From Lutraria lutraria (lineage: Eukaryota; Mollusca; Bivalvia; Venerida; Mactridae), in assembly GCA_964023205.1 (NCBI GenBank), contig OZ026840.1, positions 13,192,603 through 13,256,602 of the forward strand: a stretch of DNA of 64,000 nt, in the 5' to 3' direction. Position 1 is the stretch's first letter, and the number at the start of each line of letters is the position of its first letter. Positions 47,701 to 55,367 of the stretch are shown in pieces. A program made the position numbers and the translations under genes. Under the pieces are notes generated by a model that saw only the letters and a list, made by a program, of their open reading frames with translations, had not been told where the DNA came from and searched no databases.

Positions 47701-48866
47701 CCATCTTCTATTAGTCCCCACTTTTCACACGTCTTAACTGTATTGTTAACCGTATAAAATGTATATGTATTAAAGTATTTTAATGAGATTGAAGAAAATA
47801 TAGAAACGCATCATTCATACTTTAACTTCTTGACATTTGTTTGATAAAAAATTTGGATCCAATACCATCTTAAAGTTTAAATGTTTGTTTGGGGAAACCC
47901 AACCCAGAGAATGTTCAGTGGGTAGGTAGGAATTTGGTAGGGCCGTTTTAAGTAGGTAGAGTTACCCACCCCCAAAAAAGGATGGTCCAATGGCTTTAAT
48001 TTTATGGATTTTAAAAGCATCATTTTCTCATAGAGTAGGATCTTTAATACGAGCGGGTGTGATTAATCATGGAGTATTCGGTGTTCAGTTTTTCGAAAGT
48101 CGACATCGAGGTATGGACCAAACTAAGAATGCCCACAATAAAATAAAATAGAACTATCAACTAACCAATAACAGTTATAGTAAACGAACAGCTTGCTGAG
48201 TTTCCACGTCTGTCCTTTGCAGAGTATATTATTTTAGTTGTACCCTCGGAAAATATTCTTCCAGGTGCTTTACCAGATCTACGCCACCTAGAGATATGAA
48301 TGAGACATTGCGTGAAACAATAATGTATACTAATTAAATGAAAATGCAGATATAATTACCATCTGTCTTGAGGGAACAGAGCACATTGTATTCTAAGTAC
48401 ATCTATAGATAATAATAATAAAGAAACAGCGGTAACATATCAACCCACGCAAATGGGGCTATCTCAAAATGCATCATAATATACAAACACATTTGGTCAA
48501 ATTGTTAAAAGCAGATACATAAGATGTAAGTTTTAACGGTGTTATTTCCCTTTGAATTGTCGGTAGTTCATCGTTGATCATACATTATCCAAGGTCTAAA
48601 TTGACTTACTGTACTTTCCCATCGCGATCATCCGTAGCAACTACGGTACTTTCATCCCAAGTAACTTTTGTATTCACTTGGAATGGATCTGCATATTCAA
48701 TCCTGTTAGGTGGACACGTGATATGTGGAGGAGTTGTATCTTGGCGGGGTCTTCCACGACCACTGCTAGGGCAACTAGATCTCCCACATGACATGACCAA
48801 ATCCCACGTTGTAATCAACAGTATTACACAAAGAAATCCTTTCCACATTTCGATTGATCTATCCAT
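27111..48866 (-). CDS. Mosaic Sushi/HYR/EGF/LamG type I membrane receptor, 25 exons, 1477 aa
   Basis: Coding exons, 5' to 3': 48866-48610, 48287-48166, 47737-47543, 46799-46605, 45848-45750, 45527-45378, 44779-44579, 44286-44035, 41348-41179, 40930-40669, 40324-40163, 39233-39072, 38493-38283, 37449-37283, 36820-36650, 36194-35961, 35599-35423, 35041-34817, 32583-32323, 31913-31734, 30467-30312, 29705-29591, 28423-28331, 27969-27880, 27237-27111. They total 4434 nt with every phase consistent, mostly 1-1. Order: signal peptide (about 1-26), HYR (45-126), Sushi (127-191, 192-256), HYR (257-339), Sushi (340-406, 407-490), unnamed module (491-634), GCC2/GCC3-type Cys motifs (635-688, 689-742), LamG-like (743-925), EGF x2 (926-1003), TSP1 (1004-1062), Sushi (1063-1137), second module (1138-1284), GCC2-type (1285-1336), transmembrane (about 1349-1373), tail with PPAY (1441-1444). 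The domain set recalls SVEP1-like proteins, but the membrane anchor, tail and modules differ. Ligand unknown; a surface recognition or adhesion role is inference. Confidence 0.85.
27604..27778. mobile_element. CAGTGCAACCTCTCC MITE
   Basis: Starts TACAGTGCAACCTCTCCAAA and ends GGAGTGGTTGTACTGTG, in intron 24 of the receptor gene. Same family as 29844-30020. Confidence 0.65.
28151..28276. repeat. (AG)n microsatellite
   Basis: About 125 bp of nearly pure AG dinucleotides with a G-rich interruption at 28182-28217. It lies between exons 24 and 23 of the receptor gene. Confidence 0.9.
29247..29573. mobile_element. AAAGGCCACC-type MITE interrupted by a GTGAGCT-element fragment
   Basis: The left end (ACAGTCAAACCTGCGAATAA) is at 29247 and a right end (CCCAGGTTTGACTGTTG) near 29573. 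Between them, at about 29410-29500, is a piece with GATCACCATGAGCTTATTG and GCAGGACGGACGTAAGG, which resembles the terminal part of the 20657-22240 element. The right end stops about 20 bp from exon 22 of the receptor gene. Confidence 0.5.
29844..30020. mobile_element. CAGTACAACCTCTCC MITE
   Basis: Ends CAGTACAACCTCTCCAGAGC and its mirror GCTCTACAGAGGTTGTACTG, with TA on the right side. Sibling copies are at 27604-27778, 31630-31726 and about 38563-38730, all in introns of the receptor gene. Confidence 0.7.
30598..31320. repeat. 30 bp minisatellite, 24 copies
   Basis: About 24 head-to-tail 30 bp units in intron 20 of the receptor gene. Each is built on AACAAAC-(G/A)-AACAGT-(C/A)-TGAATAGTAAAACTA. 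The length is a multiple of three and the unit lacks stops in some frames, so long open frames run through on both strands (NSKTKQTNSL repeats one way). I regard these as non-coding by-products. Two linked variants make up nearly all units: G with C, or A with A. Confidence 0.95.
31630..31726. mobile_element. CAGTACAACC MITE abutting a splice donor
   Basis: Ends CAGTACAACCTCTCC and GGAGGGGTTGCACTG. The right end lies seven bases from exon 20 of the receptor gene, so the intron begins GTAAG-TA-CAGTGC, with the TA likely being the target site. Confidence 0.65.
31734..35041 (-). CDS. Exons 18-20: Sushi 5 and second copy of the unnamed module
   Basis: Exon 18 (35041-34817) is a Sushi-like domain with extra residues between cysteines (CLTDPPDIVNGDTNCSW). 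Exons 19 and 20 (32583-32323, 31913-31734) form module copy 2. It holds a Leu-rich helix-like start with a C-x5-C pair (CLSTSQC), then SSRRKRETSSVVFTIEIS, a second helix-like stretch (YDLLSFLVLALEDLIEQK) and a terminal CHPGYIPVWQYC. RRKR (residues 1204-1207) fits the furin consensus. A GCC2-type exon follows, as after module copy 1. Confidence 0.75.
32632..33005 (+). mobile_element. TTAAAGYCCCAT MITE, copy 1, with CRE- and TATA-like sites
   Basis: Matches 34378-34765 over about 375 bp, sharing TTATTACCGACGAAACAAGC, CGCGTGACGTCA, GGGAAAACACAG and GTTCTATAAATAGTA. The better copy has inverted ends, TTAAAGTCCCATGAGC against the complement of GCTTATGGGACTTAG. TGACGTCA is a CRE-type site and TATAAATAG a TATA-box-like sequence. 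Confidence 0.65.
33410..34195. mobile_element. GTCCAACTAATTAGA repeat split by a nested element
   Basis: The outer repeat, compact at 16838-16975, is split after GAATTCGGAAGGGCCATCC (about 33492) and resumes near 34115 with GGAGCCAAGTCG. The inserted 610-odd bp have inverted ends, ACAAACATCTGCATATTTAT against the complement of ACACAAATATGCAGATCTTT. TTA is present on both sides, compatible with a PIF/Harbinger-like 3 bp target. It lies in intron 18 of the receptor gene. Confidence 0.6.
34378..34765 (+). mobile_element. TTAAAGTCCCAT MITE, copy 2
   Basis: Direct-repeat partner of 32632-33005, keeping both the TGACGTCA and TATAAATAG motifs. It ends about 50 bp from exon 18 of the receptor gene. 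Confidence 0.65.
35423..38493 (-). CDS. Exons 13-17: LamG-like, EGF, EGF, TSP1
   Basis: Exons 13-15 (38493-38283, 37449-37283, 36820-36650) form one LamG/pentraxin-like lectin fold: ISVELWAKC, TWTMIAVSCHNDKISVYIDG, then FVGSISQINI. Its internal introns are phase 2 and 1, so the three exons are a unit. Exon 16 (36194-35961) holds two EGF domains. The second begins DINDCEGNVCDNGGTCVDG with a calcium-binding signature, and CQCPDGFKGEYC closes it. Exon 17 (35599-35423) is TSP1: GGWTEWVTTGQCSVTCGSG, then NRTRACENP and a final CQTNELC. Confidence 0.85.
37600..37976 (-). pseudogene. 3' fragment of a LINE-type retrotransposon
   Basis: The minus-strand frame reads CAFCNLSQIEDEKHFLPHC, then TFYNDIKTSTF. 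This Cys/His pattern is commonly found downstream of reverse transcriptase in LINE ORFs. A Lys/Asn-rich end and AT-rich tail follow. It has no reverse transcriptase core, so it is a 5'-truncated copy in intron 13 of the receptor gene, in the same orientation as that gene. Confidence 0.6.
38050..38222. mobile_element. AAAGGCCACC-type MITE
   Basis: The core CTGATTATTTAGAACAAAAT and the end CATAGGTTTGATTGTA place it in the ten-copy family. It stops about 60 bp from exon 13 of the receptor gene. Confidence 0.6.
38563..38730. mobile_element. CAGTGCAACCTCTCC MITE
   Basis: The left end TACAGTGCAACCTCTCCAAA is intact. The right end GCCGCTCTGGAGAGGTTTCG has lost the last bases of the inverted repeat. 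It lies in intron 12 of the receptor gene, just upstream of exon 13. Confidence 0.55.
39072..41348 (-). CDS. Exons 9-12: first unnamed module and two GCC2-type Cys motifs
   Basis: Exon 9 (41348-41179) starts LDERRWLILKLTLDYLYFAG and has the CKPDTCNVNNVEV motif. Exon 10 (40930-40669) continues VICGAVTNGDIDKRDTSG, ELSFVISVDLPA, then LLNNAVDTNLRTAIDNGEL and a CNDGSVFDERSLLC end. Exons 11 and 12 (40324-40163, 39233-39072), both exactly 162 nt, are GCC2/GCC3-type motifs (CTAGYYYNLTYNACLRCQRG; CKAGYYSYTGIEPCSACDLG) known from ephrin receptors and SVEP1. Both end Gln-Cys-Gln with the same CAATGTCAAG exon end. Confidence 0.85.
39525..40178. repeat. Minisatellite of about 55 bp x 12 that includes an exon end
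   Basis: About twelve diverged units share AATGAACATTATACTAGACA, then GTGATTCAAAATAACC and TTGACATTGATTGTGC. The array does not stop at the intron border: its last unit runs into exon 11 of the receptor gene (donor at 40162). Most units therefore carry a copy of the exon end and its splice donor (minus strand TCAATGTCAAG then GTTATT). Confidence 0.85.
41407..43428. mobile_element. 2.02 kb foldback transposon, about 572 bp terminal inverted repeats
   Basis: The arms at 41407-41978 and 42856-43428 are nearly identical inverted copies around an 877 bp unique centre. The element begins CACTGTGTGGTAGCACTG and ends with the complement. AATAT flanks both sides (41402-41406 and 43429-43433), so the target duplication appears to be 5 bp. 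Each arm has five TGTACGC motifs: one near the tip, and a cluster at the inner end where CTGTACGCAACGGAG recurs. There is an AAGATGGCGGAC (YY1-like) site close to the tip. No transposase is encoded. It sits in intron 8 of the receptor gene, 58 bp from exon 9. Confidence 0.85.
42565..42655 (-). repeat. tRNA-like sequence inside the foldback element
   Basis: On the minus strand, TGGTCGAGCAGTCTAC resembles an A box and GGTTCGAATCTCAGG a B box, about 50 bases apart as in a long-arm (Ser/Leu) tRNA. The acceptor stem pairs poorly, so this is probably a tRNA relic. Confidence 0.35.
43785..43984 (-). other. Possible alternative terminal exon after Sushi 4
   Basis: After the donor at 44034 a pyrimidine-rich stretch ends CTTCCCTAG only 50 nt on. 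The following sequence keeps the reading frame (phase 1) for 65 codons (includes LTKTRWLTLLLQTLDDLND) and then stops. Used, it would give a soluble form ending after four Sushi domains. RWL-x-L-x3-LD resembles the start of exon 9 (RRWLILKLTLDYL). No poly(A) signal was found and a 50 nt intron is short, so chance is quite possible. Confidence 0.25.
44035..48866 (-). CDS. Exons 1-8: signal peptide, HYR and Sushi domains
   Basis: Translation starts at 48866, right after a CACAG acceptor-like site, so a 5'UTR intron is likely. The N-terminus MDRSIEMWKGFLCVILLITT is a signal peptide, followed by a short RGRPRQD linker. HYR 1 spans exons 1-2 (PPHITCPPN; then GTTKIIYSAKDRRGNSASC). Sushi 1 and 2 are exons 3 and 4, HYR 2 is exons 5-6 (PPTYVTCP; YTVSYMSYDDANNTAMC), and Sushi 3 and 4 are exons 7 and 8. 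HYR next to Sushi is the arrangement known from SVEP1-type adhesion proteins. Confidence 0.85.
47215..47490 (-). repeat. tRNA-like SINE, family C, inverted copy in intron 3
   Basis: Shares TTTCAACAGTCAAAGTCGTA, GGCGGACAGTTCACCTAAC and the tRNA-like CTACCTTAACCACTGGATCG with the inverted 23050-23310 SINE. Confidence 0.55.
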
Positions 48867-51800
48867 GACCTGTGACATATAAAATAATAACTCGTTGAGA
48901 CGTTTTCCAACTACAATTTAATGTTATTTGAGTTTATAGCTTTAAGTGCTGAGATGGCCTTCGGGTTTACATAGACTAGTTTTGCATAATAAAGCATGAT
49001 AAAGTTCATGATTGGTTGTTAAATAAGTTGAGATACGCAGCTGTTGATTTATAAATCAGACTCAACACTACATACTTTTTAATCATCTGCTTTGTTTCTA
49101 GATCTGACACTCAGGACTTTCAGAATCTATGAAATTTCTCTGCTTTGACCATAACCATGACGTATACGTTGATCAAGTCTTTGCAGAAAGGTAGAAAATG
49201 TTGCATGTTGCGTTTTCTGGAAATTCATTTTGCATTAGTAGTTTCCTATTGTATATTGAACTATTGATTGATCCAGGAAGACTAACGTTATTTTCAGGTA
49301 TCTAAGCAATTTGACAAACAACACTGCACCTTGTCAGTGTTTTTGTTTGCTTATGTGGTTACGAGCATTAAAGTCTGTCATTTTATCCGGCCCCGTTCAG
49401 TATCTTTTATTTTCCCGGGAATCAGAGTGAGGCTGAGCTCATAAAACTAGGTAACCCACTTCTGTGTAACCGTTTGCTACAGACAATTTTGAGGCGGCAA
49501 TCGGTAATGGACCCCGGCCTAATGCGTTATCTGGCAATCGGTAATCGACCATGCCCTAATGCGTTATCTGGCAGTCAGTAATGGACTATGCCCTAATGCG
49601 TTATCTGGCAATTAGTAATGGACCCCGGCCTAATGCATTATCTGGCAATCAGTAATGGACCATGCCCTAATGCGTTATCTGGCAATCAGTAATGGACCCC
49701 GCCCTAATGTATGGTCTCTTATTTGTTAAACATGCTGACTAATGATGGACGAATCTTATTAATAGACGTACATTTGCATTTTATTGAAACCAATGAAACT
49801 GAAATTTCCAAATAATTAATGTAAAGGGTGTATTTTAATGTATAATGGGCAAATACGAATATAAAAACATTTGAAAAAAAACGCCATTGACATGTCATTT
49901 GTTAAAGTCAATCCGACGTCGACAAATGTCTGTTTGCTTGTAGTGTATTGATCTCATCGGCTTCCAAGGTTAGTTTGTCATAAGTTCAACCTTTTAATTT
50001 CTATACTTTGGTTTTCACGGTCAAGCCGTAAGTTTCTAAAAAACCAGACTGTTAACTTTTTTGCGAAAAAAATAGTTACATGGCACCACTTCATGTCGAC
50101 CTTGTTTGTTTTGTATGACGAATGTTTTAATTGGGAAACCATCTGTTTCTAGTTCGCTTATGGAATATTCCTCTAATTATTTGAGTAACTTAACCAAACA
50201 TTAAACAGCTTTTTGGTAACACTGACTGCTTTTACTTCCTTATTTGGAATTGGGGGAATGCCGGGGATTTACAAAAAAAATCCATCAAGAATTTGGCCTC
50301 TAGACAATTAAGTACAACCAGATATTGTTATCTAAGGTGGGAAAATTAGTAAATTATGTAAATAGGGATTGATTATAGATCATTGAAAGAGGTCTTATCA
50401 AAGCAATGAATAGAATATGATTTTTCAGACAACAACGTCATTTTAACCTTAATACAGACTTGTTCCGCTTACCAATGTACTTATCTATTCATTTTAAGCA
50501 TTCAATCATAATGATTACACTAAAAATGGTATTCAATGGCGTCTATTGATTTCTTTCCAATCTAGGAAGCAAATAAGAATTGAACTACGTCAATAACCGA
50601 ATCAAAGATTTCCACGAAGCCGGAACAGAAATTAACCGAAACCCGATGTGATCATACTTTTATACAAATTGTTTGATTAACTGGGTAAGTCTCAATCATA
50701 ACACCATTAGTAGCATGTTCAGGGAGAACGGTGACCTTAGAAATAAAATATATGACCTGTTTTTGAATTTCAATCTTGACTTGGACTTGACTTATATTTC
50801 TTAAGACTTCCCACGTGACAATGGGTGTCTGAACAACATGATAATATCTTTAAAGACATTGGACAGCTCCTATGTAAGTTACCCCCAAAGCCACTGGAGG
50901 GCTTATCGTTTTATTCCCCCTTATCAGTCTGATCCTGTCTAGTCACGGTCAGCTTAGTGTCTGTAGACACGACATCTAGTCAAATAACAGGGTAATTAAT
51001 TGTATTAATTGACAGTGAAAATTAGTTTATGAATAACTTTCTGTTCTTTTTATAATCATATATAGCAACTGATTCTGTAAACAGTAACTAGTTCTATTTT
51101 GGAAAACTGACAAAGGCTTGTGGGTCCATAAGTCACATGCCGTTCAATGTCTTTAACTTTAGAAATACATTTGTAATCTCTCGCATAATCTTGAAATGGT
51201 TTTGTCATGCTACCAAGTCTTTAAATCTGCAATCATTGATTTAATGTTTTATACTCTGAAACGGTTGCAAAAATTCATCAGAGTGACCTAACTACATATA
51301 GTTTTAAGGATCCCACATTTGTCCGCCATAATGAGATTTGGTTTTTGATGTAACCAGAACATACTTTTGTAGATTAAAGCCAAATTGCTTTTATTATCCA
51401 ATAATTATATTGTGTCAGCTTTCAAAAAGGGCGTAAAAACAACAGGCGTTAGGACAATTCTACCTTTGGTGACTATAAGAATATTCGTATACATTAAAAA
51501 TAAACCATTGCAAATTATCTTTCAATTGGTTCGTTTTCGTAATTGTTTGCACTTAAGGTAAAACTTTAAGATCAAATCCAGCAATGTTTGTTATTTTCCT
51601 TTACTTTTTGAACGTCGCCTTCTATTTATCTGTTGTCTAACAGCTCATTCGATAGCTATGGTAATTCCAGTTATTATCGTTTCTCAACAATCGGTCGGTT
51701 TTAATTTTCCTGCTGACCGAACAGCTTCCATTAACCTTCAACCTACGAACTTAGTTCCAATTTTTCAAATCAATTGCATATTGCATAAATATATCAAAGC

Positions 51801-52659
51801 TCAGAAGATTCTGCTGTTGTTCGAGACTACAAAGTAGTCAAAAGTTGAATTTCTTTGAGGGGTGAGGTATTGGGTTGAGTTTTGAAACTGAACGATAGTT
51901 CGCGCATGAATTTTTCTGTACCCATCATGCATTTGTTAAAGTAGTTCCCGTTCCATGTGCTTTCAGCAGTTTGATTTATGTTCCTATCTGATAACCAAAA
52001 GTAGTTCAGCAATTAGCATATATGGTTCCCGTCGTATGCTCAACGGAAACAGCATGTACCATCTCATTAAAATTAGAAGACATGATCGAAGAAAAAGATA
52101 CAAGTTAAACGCATTAAATAAATCGATTACAATTTCCCGATGAACCACTGTGTTTAATATCTGGTTGACTCACAGTTATCATCGTCCATGAATTCAGTGA
52201 TGACTTCTATTTGTAGACAATAGAAGCTAGGAACCAGATTAAATTAGCATATACAGCACGCGAAGTTCACCGAGGTAGGGGATTATTTAGATTTTTTACG
52301 ACTGTTTTGTATTAGTCGTTTACGATTTTGCATAGACATCTGATTTTGACTTGAACGACTTGAAAATCGATATTGCAATATACATGTAGTTACTTTAAAT
52401 AGTATGATACTTAACACAACGCAAATAATTTTGCCATTATATAGCTTTATACTCTTTAACGTGGACTGCAACAACTTATGAGTTTTTAAGTTCACTAAAA
52501 ATATTTTACAACCATTTTTTCGATGTAATCAGATATATTCTATGTACAATAAAAAAACGGTTAAAATACTAATATTGCATTTACACTTTAAGCTGAATTA
52601 AAAAAATAATCAATACGTTTGTGGTCTCATTGTCAGGTTGAATGCTTAAAGAATGTGTG
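48867..52659. other. Presumed first intron of the receptor gene; no coding sequence seen
   Basis: If the candidate 5'UTR exon near 54.87 kb is right, this belongs to a 6 kb first intron. It contains the 37-38 bp tandem array at 49494-49708. I see no exons or known domains elsewhere in it. Confidence 0.4.
49494..49708. repeat. 37-38 bp tandem repeat, about 6 copies
   Basis: Units read GGCAATCGGTAATGGACCCC then GCCTAATGCGTTATCT, with two subtypes (ACCCCGGCC and ACCATGCCC). Confidence 0.9.
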
Positions 52660-52940
52660 TTTGTTTGAGTTTTACGCCCCTTTTCAACAGTCAGAGTCAC
52701 ATGAGGTGGACAGTTCACCTAACCATCATTCCCGGGGAGAACCAGTACTAGACTCCCATTCTCCGTAAGCAACTGCCTACTTTCTCACATAAAGAGACTT
52801 GTTCGGTAAGTGAGAGGTTACAGTAATTTAAGGTTAGCTACCTTAACCACTCGACAACGGAGGTGTGTCTCTCTAACCAGTACTGACATACACTTTCACA
52901 AGGAGCCGACAAACTTCTGCACGTGTGGAGGAAAAATATA
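52660..52940 (-). repeat. tRNA-like SINE, family C, inverted copy
   Basis: Shares TTTCAACAGTCAGAGTCACA, GGTGGACAGTTCACCTAACC and CTACCTTAACCACTCGACAA with the other two copies, and ends in a stretch also seen near 39300-39365. Confidence 0.6.
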
Positions 52941-53589
52941 TATTCGGCTTATGTTCAAGTTCATGAAATTTTATTGGCATAAACATGTATACTAACATAA
53001 AGTTGGCGATTGAATACACAAATCAAGTACAAAGTAATACATGCAGTAACTGAAATACAGAAAAGTTTACAGATATGATGTTCTGACATCGGGAGACAAT
53101 GGTTGCACGAGTCTTAATCCACTCAGATATTAGGATATCAAAATGTACACAATGTGTAGTGTTAGGTTTTGATTCTTTTATGTTGTGATTTAACAACGAG
53201 CTTAATTTAACTTCAATCAAACTTAGCCAAAAAACTTATACATTCCCAAGATACGATAAGACCGAAAACCAAAATTGTATGGTGTTTTTCTTTGCAATTA
53301 GTTTCTGTCTGCTAAATATAGACTTATAGATCTGCGTCTTAAATTACACATACTAGTAGTCAGAACTGATTTTATACATGTATCCAGAGACATAAACAAC
53401 ATTATTTATGTCTCTGATGTGTCATGATATTATAGAGATTTGGAAAAATACGGATTAACCTCGAGTGATATTTTACGCGGCGAAACGAACGCATAAAATC
53501 ATATACATGTAATAATAAATCAAAATCAAGAATACATTCAAATGCATGAATATTAAATACATTGGACCTGGTATTATGTATTAGTTTCG

Positions 53590-53820
53590 TTAAAGTCCCC
53601 TATCTTTTTGGATGTTAAAATTAAAGTAGGTCTTATTTTACCTATTAAAAAGATGTCTTATCGGTGAAACTGACTTTTACTTGCAATAAAAACATGCCCA
53701 TATTTTCTTGTTTTAATCACACTGTACATGTAGAAATGTAACATAGTATTTTTCAATGATATTGCAAAAAATAAGAAAAAGCACCTGACAACATTTTACG
53801 AGATGTGGCTAAAGAAAAGC
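53590..53820 (+). mobile_element. TTAAAGTCCCC MITE, inverted relative to 60175-60515
   Basis: It begins TTAAAGTCCCCTATC and contains AAAATTAAAGTAGGTCTTAT and CTGACTTTTACTTGCAATAA, whose complements occur in order at 60420-60515. The ends resemble the 32.6 and 34.4 kb copies. Confidence 0.55.
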
Positions 53821-54871
53821 ATTATGTTTATAATGAACAGAACAGAACATATATTTTATTTTGAATTTGAACATGTGTTCATCATCCAGAACATATATAA
53901 CAACTTATGTCAAGATCAAACGTATATAAGTTAGAGTACATAACACATATAATAAAACAAAACGAGAAAAGAAAAGGTAATGAGTAGATAGAATCTAAAA
54001 CTCATTTAACTACTAATATCCATTCAGGGATAATATTATGTCCAGAGTTTATAATGTCTGAGTGCAAATGAAATACATTTCATAGATATTACTATCATTT
54101 TATTTTTTGTTCTGTATTACTTAATTCAAAAAAGCTAATGAGCCTTTAACATAATTTGTTTGAAAAAAAAACGCGTTTGAATGTCATTTTTAGATCAAAA
54201 TACACGGAATTATGGTCGCAGTATTTGTTTTTTATATTTCACGGAAGCTTAATACGTCGAATAAAAAAGAACTATCAAGGTATCATAATGAAATTATTGA
54301 TATACATGTTGCGGCTTCCGTTTGATTATAACATACACATTATTTTGATAAAATGCCCTAATTAATGAGCTTATATGATGTAAACAACTTATACATATAC
54401 TTTAATCGGAATTATACCCCGGTATTTTAATATTTTACGGCAAGTCATTATGTTTAAACACATAAAATTATCAATAATTATAGTTAAATACAAATATACA
54501 CGTTGCGGCTCCCGTTAAATTATTTCATATAATTATAAAAAAATGATTAAATGACACAATTCATCAGTAATTATCTAAGTAATGTACACAGCCATTTTTG
54601 GAACATCGACATATTTTCAAAATAGAGTGTACATCAGGATGTTTTTCTCATTAATATAAAACGACTATGAGTAACGAACCGTATCCATACCATACAATAA
54701 ACAATATATATTATATAAGGATTCAAAATACTAAAATACTCAACCGTTGTTTATAAAACAAACGTATTTTGATAAATATATTCAATCGTACTTATCAAAT
54801 GGCACACAATTTATTTTTTACTCAATAATAATTGAATTATAGATTTATACAAAAATAAAATATTTACTTAC

Positions 54872-55059
54872 AGTACTGCTTATAGCACCTCACCACATAG
54901 ACTAAGCGATTTTTATACATTGTAGTTCGTTTCTTTACTTCCTTATACCGTGCCACTTAATCGGGCACATGTTATCGATATTAGAAACGGATTACCTAGT
55001 TATCATGTACACATCGTGGTTGGATATTTGGAAAGAAAAAAACTTGTGAACTCGCAAAG
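54872..55059. promoter_or_regulatory. Candidate bidirectional promoter with two 5'UTR exons
   Basis: On the minus strand a TATAAAAA box (54910-54917) is followed about 40 bp later by a perfect donor, GCAGTACT then GTAAGT, with the exon end at 54872. That would be a tiny 5'UTR exon spliced to the acceptor just before the receptor ATG at 48866. On the plus strand GAACTCGCAAAG then GTAAAT gives a donor with its exon end at 55059, which would splice to the TTTTCAG just before the ATG at 55368. The two start sites would lie within about 200 bp. No transcript data; inference from signals. Confidence 0.4.
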
Positions 55060-55367
55060 GTAAATCTTTTTATCATGTTATATTAAATGAAATATCTTTT
55101 AACATTTTATTTCAGTTTTTTATGAATGGGAATATAAAATGAATGAATTATTTTTATTTCATTTATTTCTTTATAAATAACCATGCTTCTAATAAATTAT
55201 TAATTACGAAGGTAGCTGATATTTTTGTATCATAATGATTGTTTATTAATAAACAAAAAAAAATAAATGTTTTTTTTTTATTTCGAAATTGAACATTTCT
55301 TCGTGTTATTATTTCATTTTAAACTGAAAAATAACATTTCATTTTTTATTCATGAAAAAATTTTCAG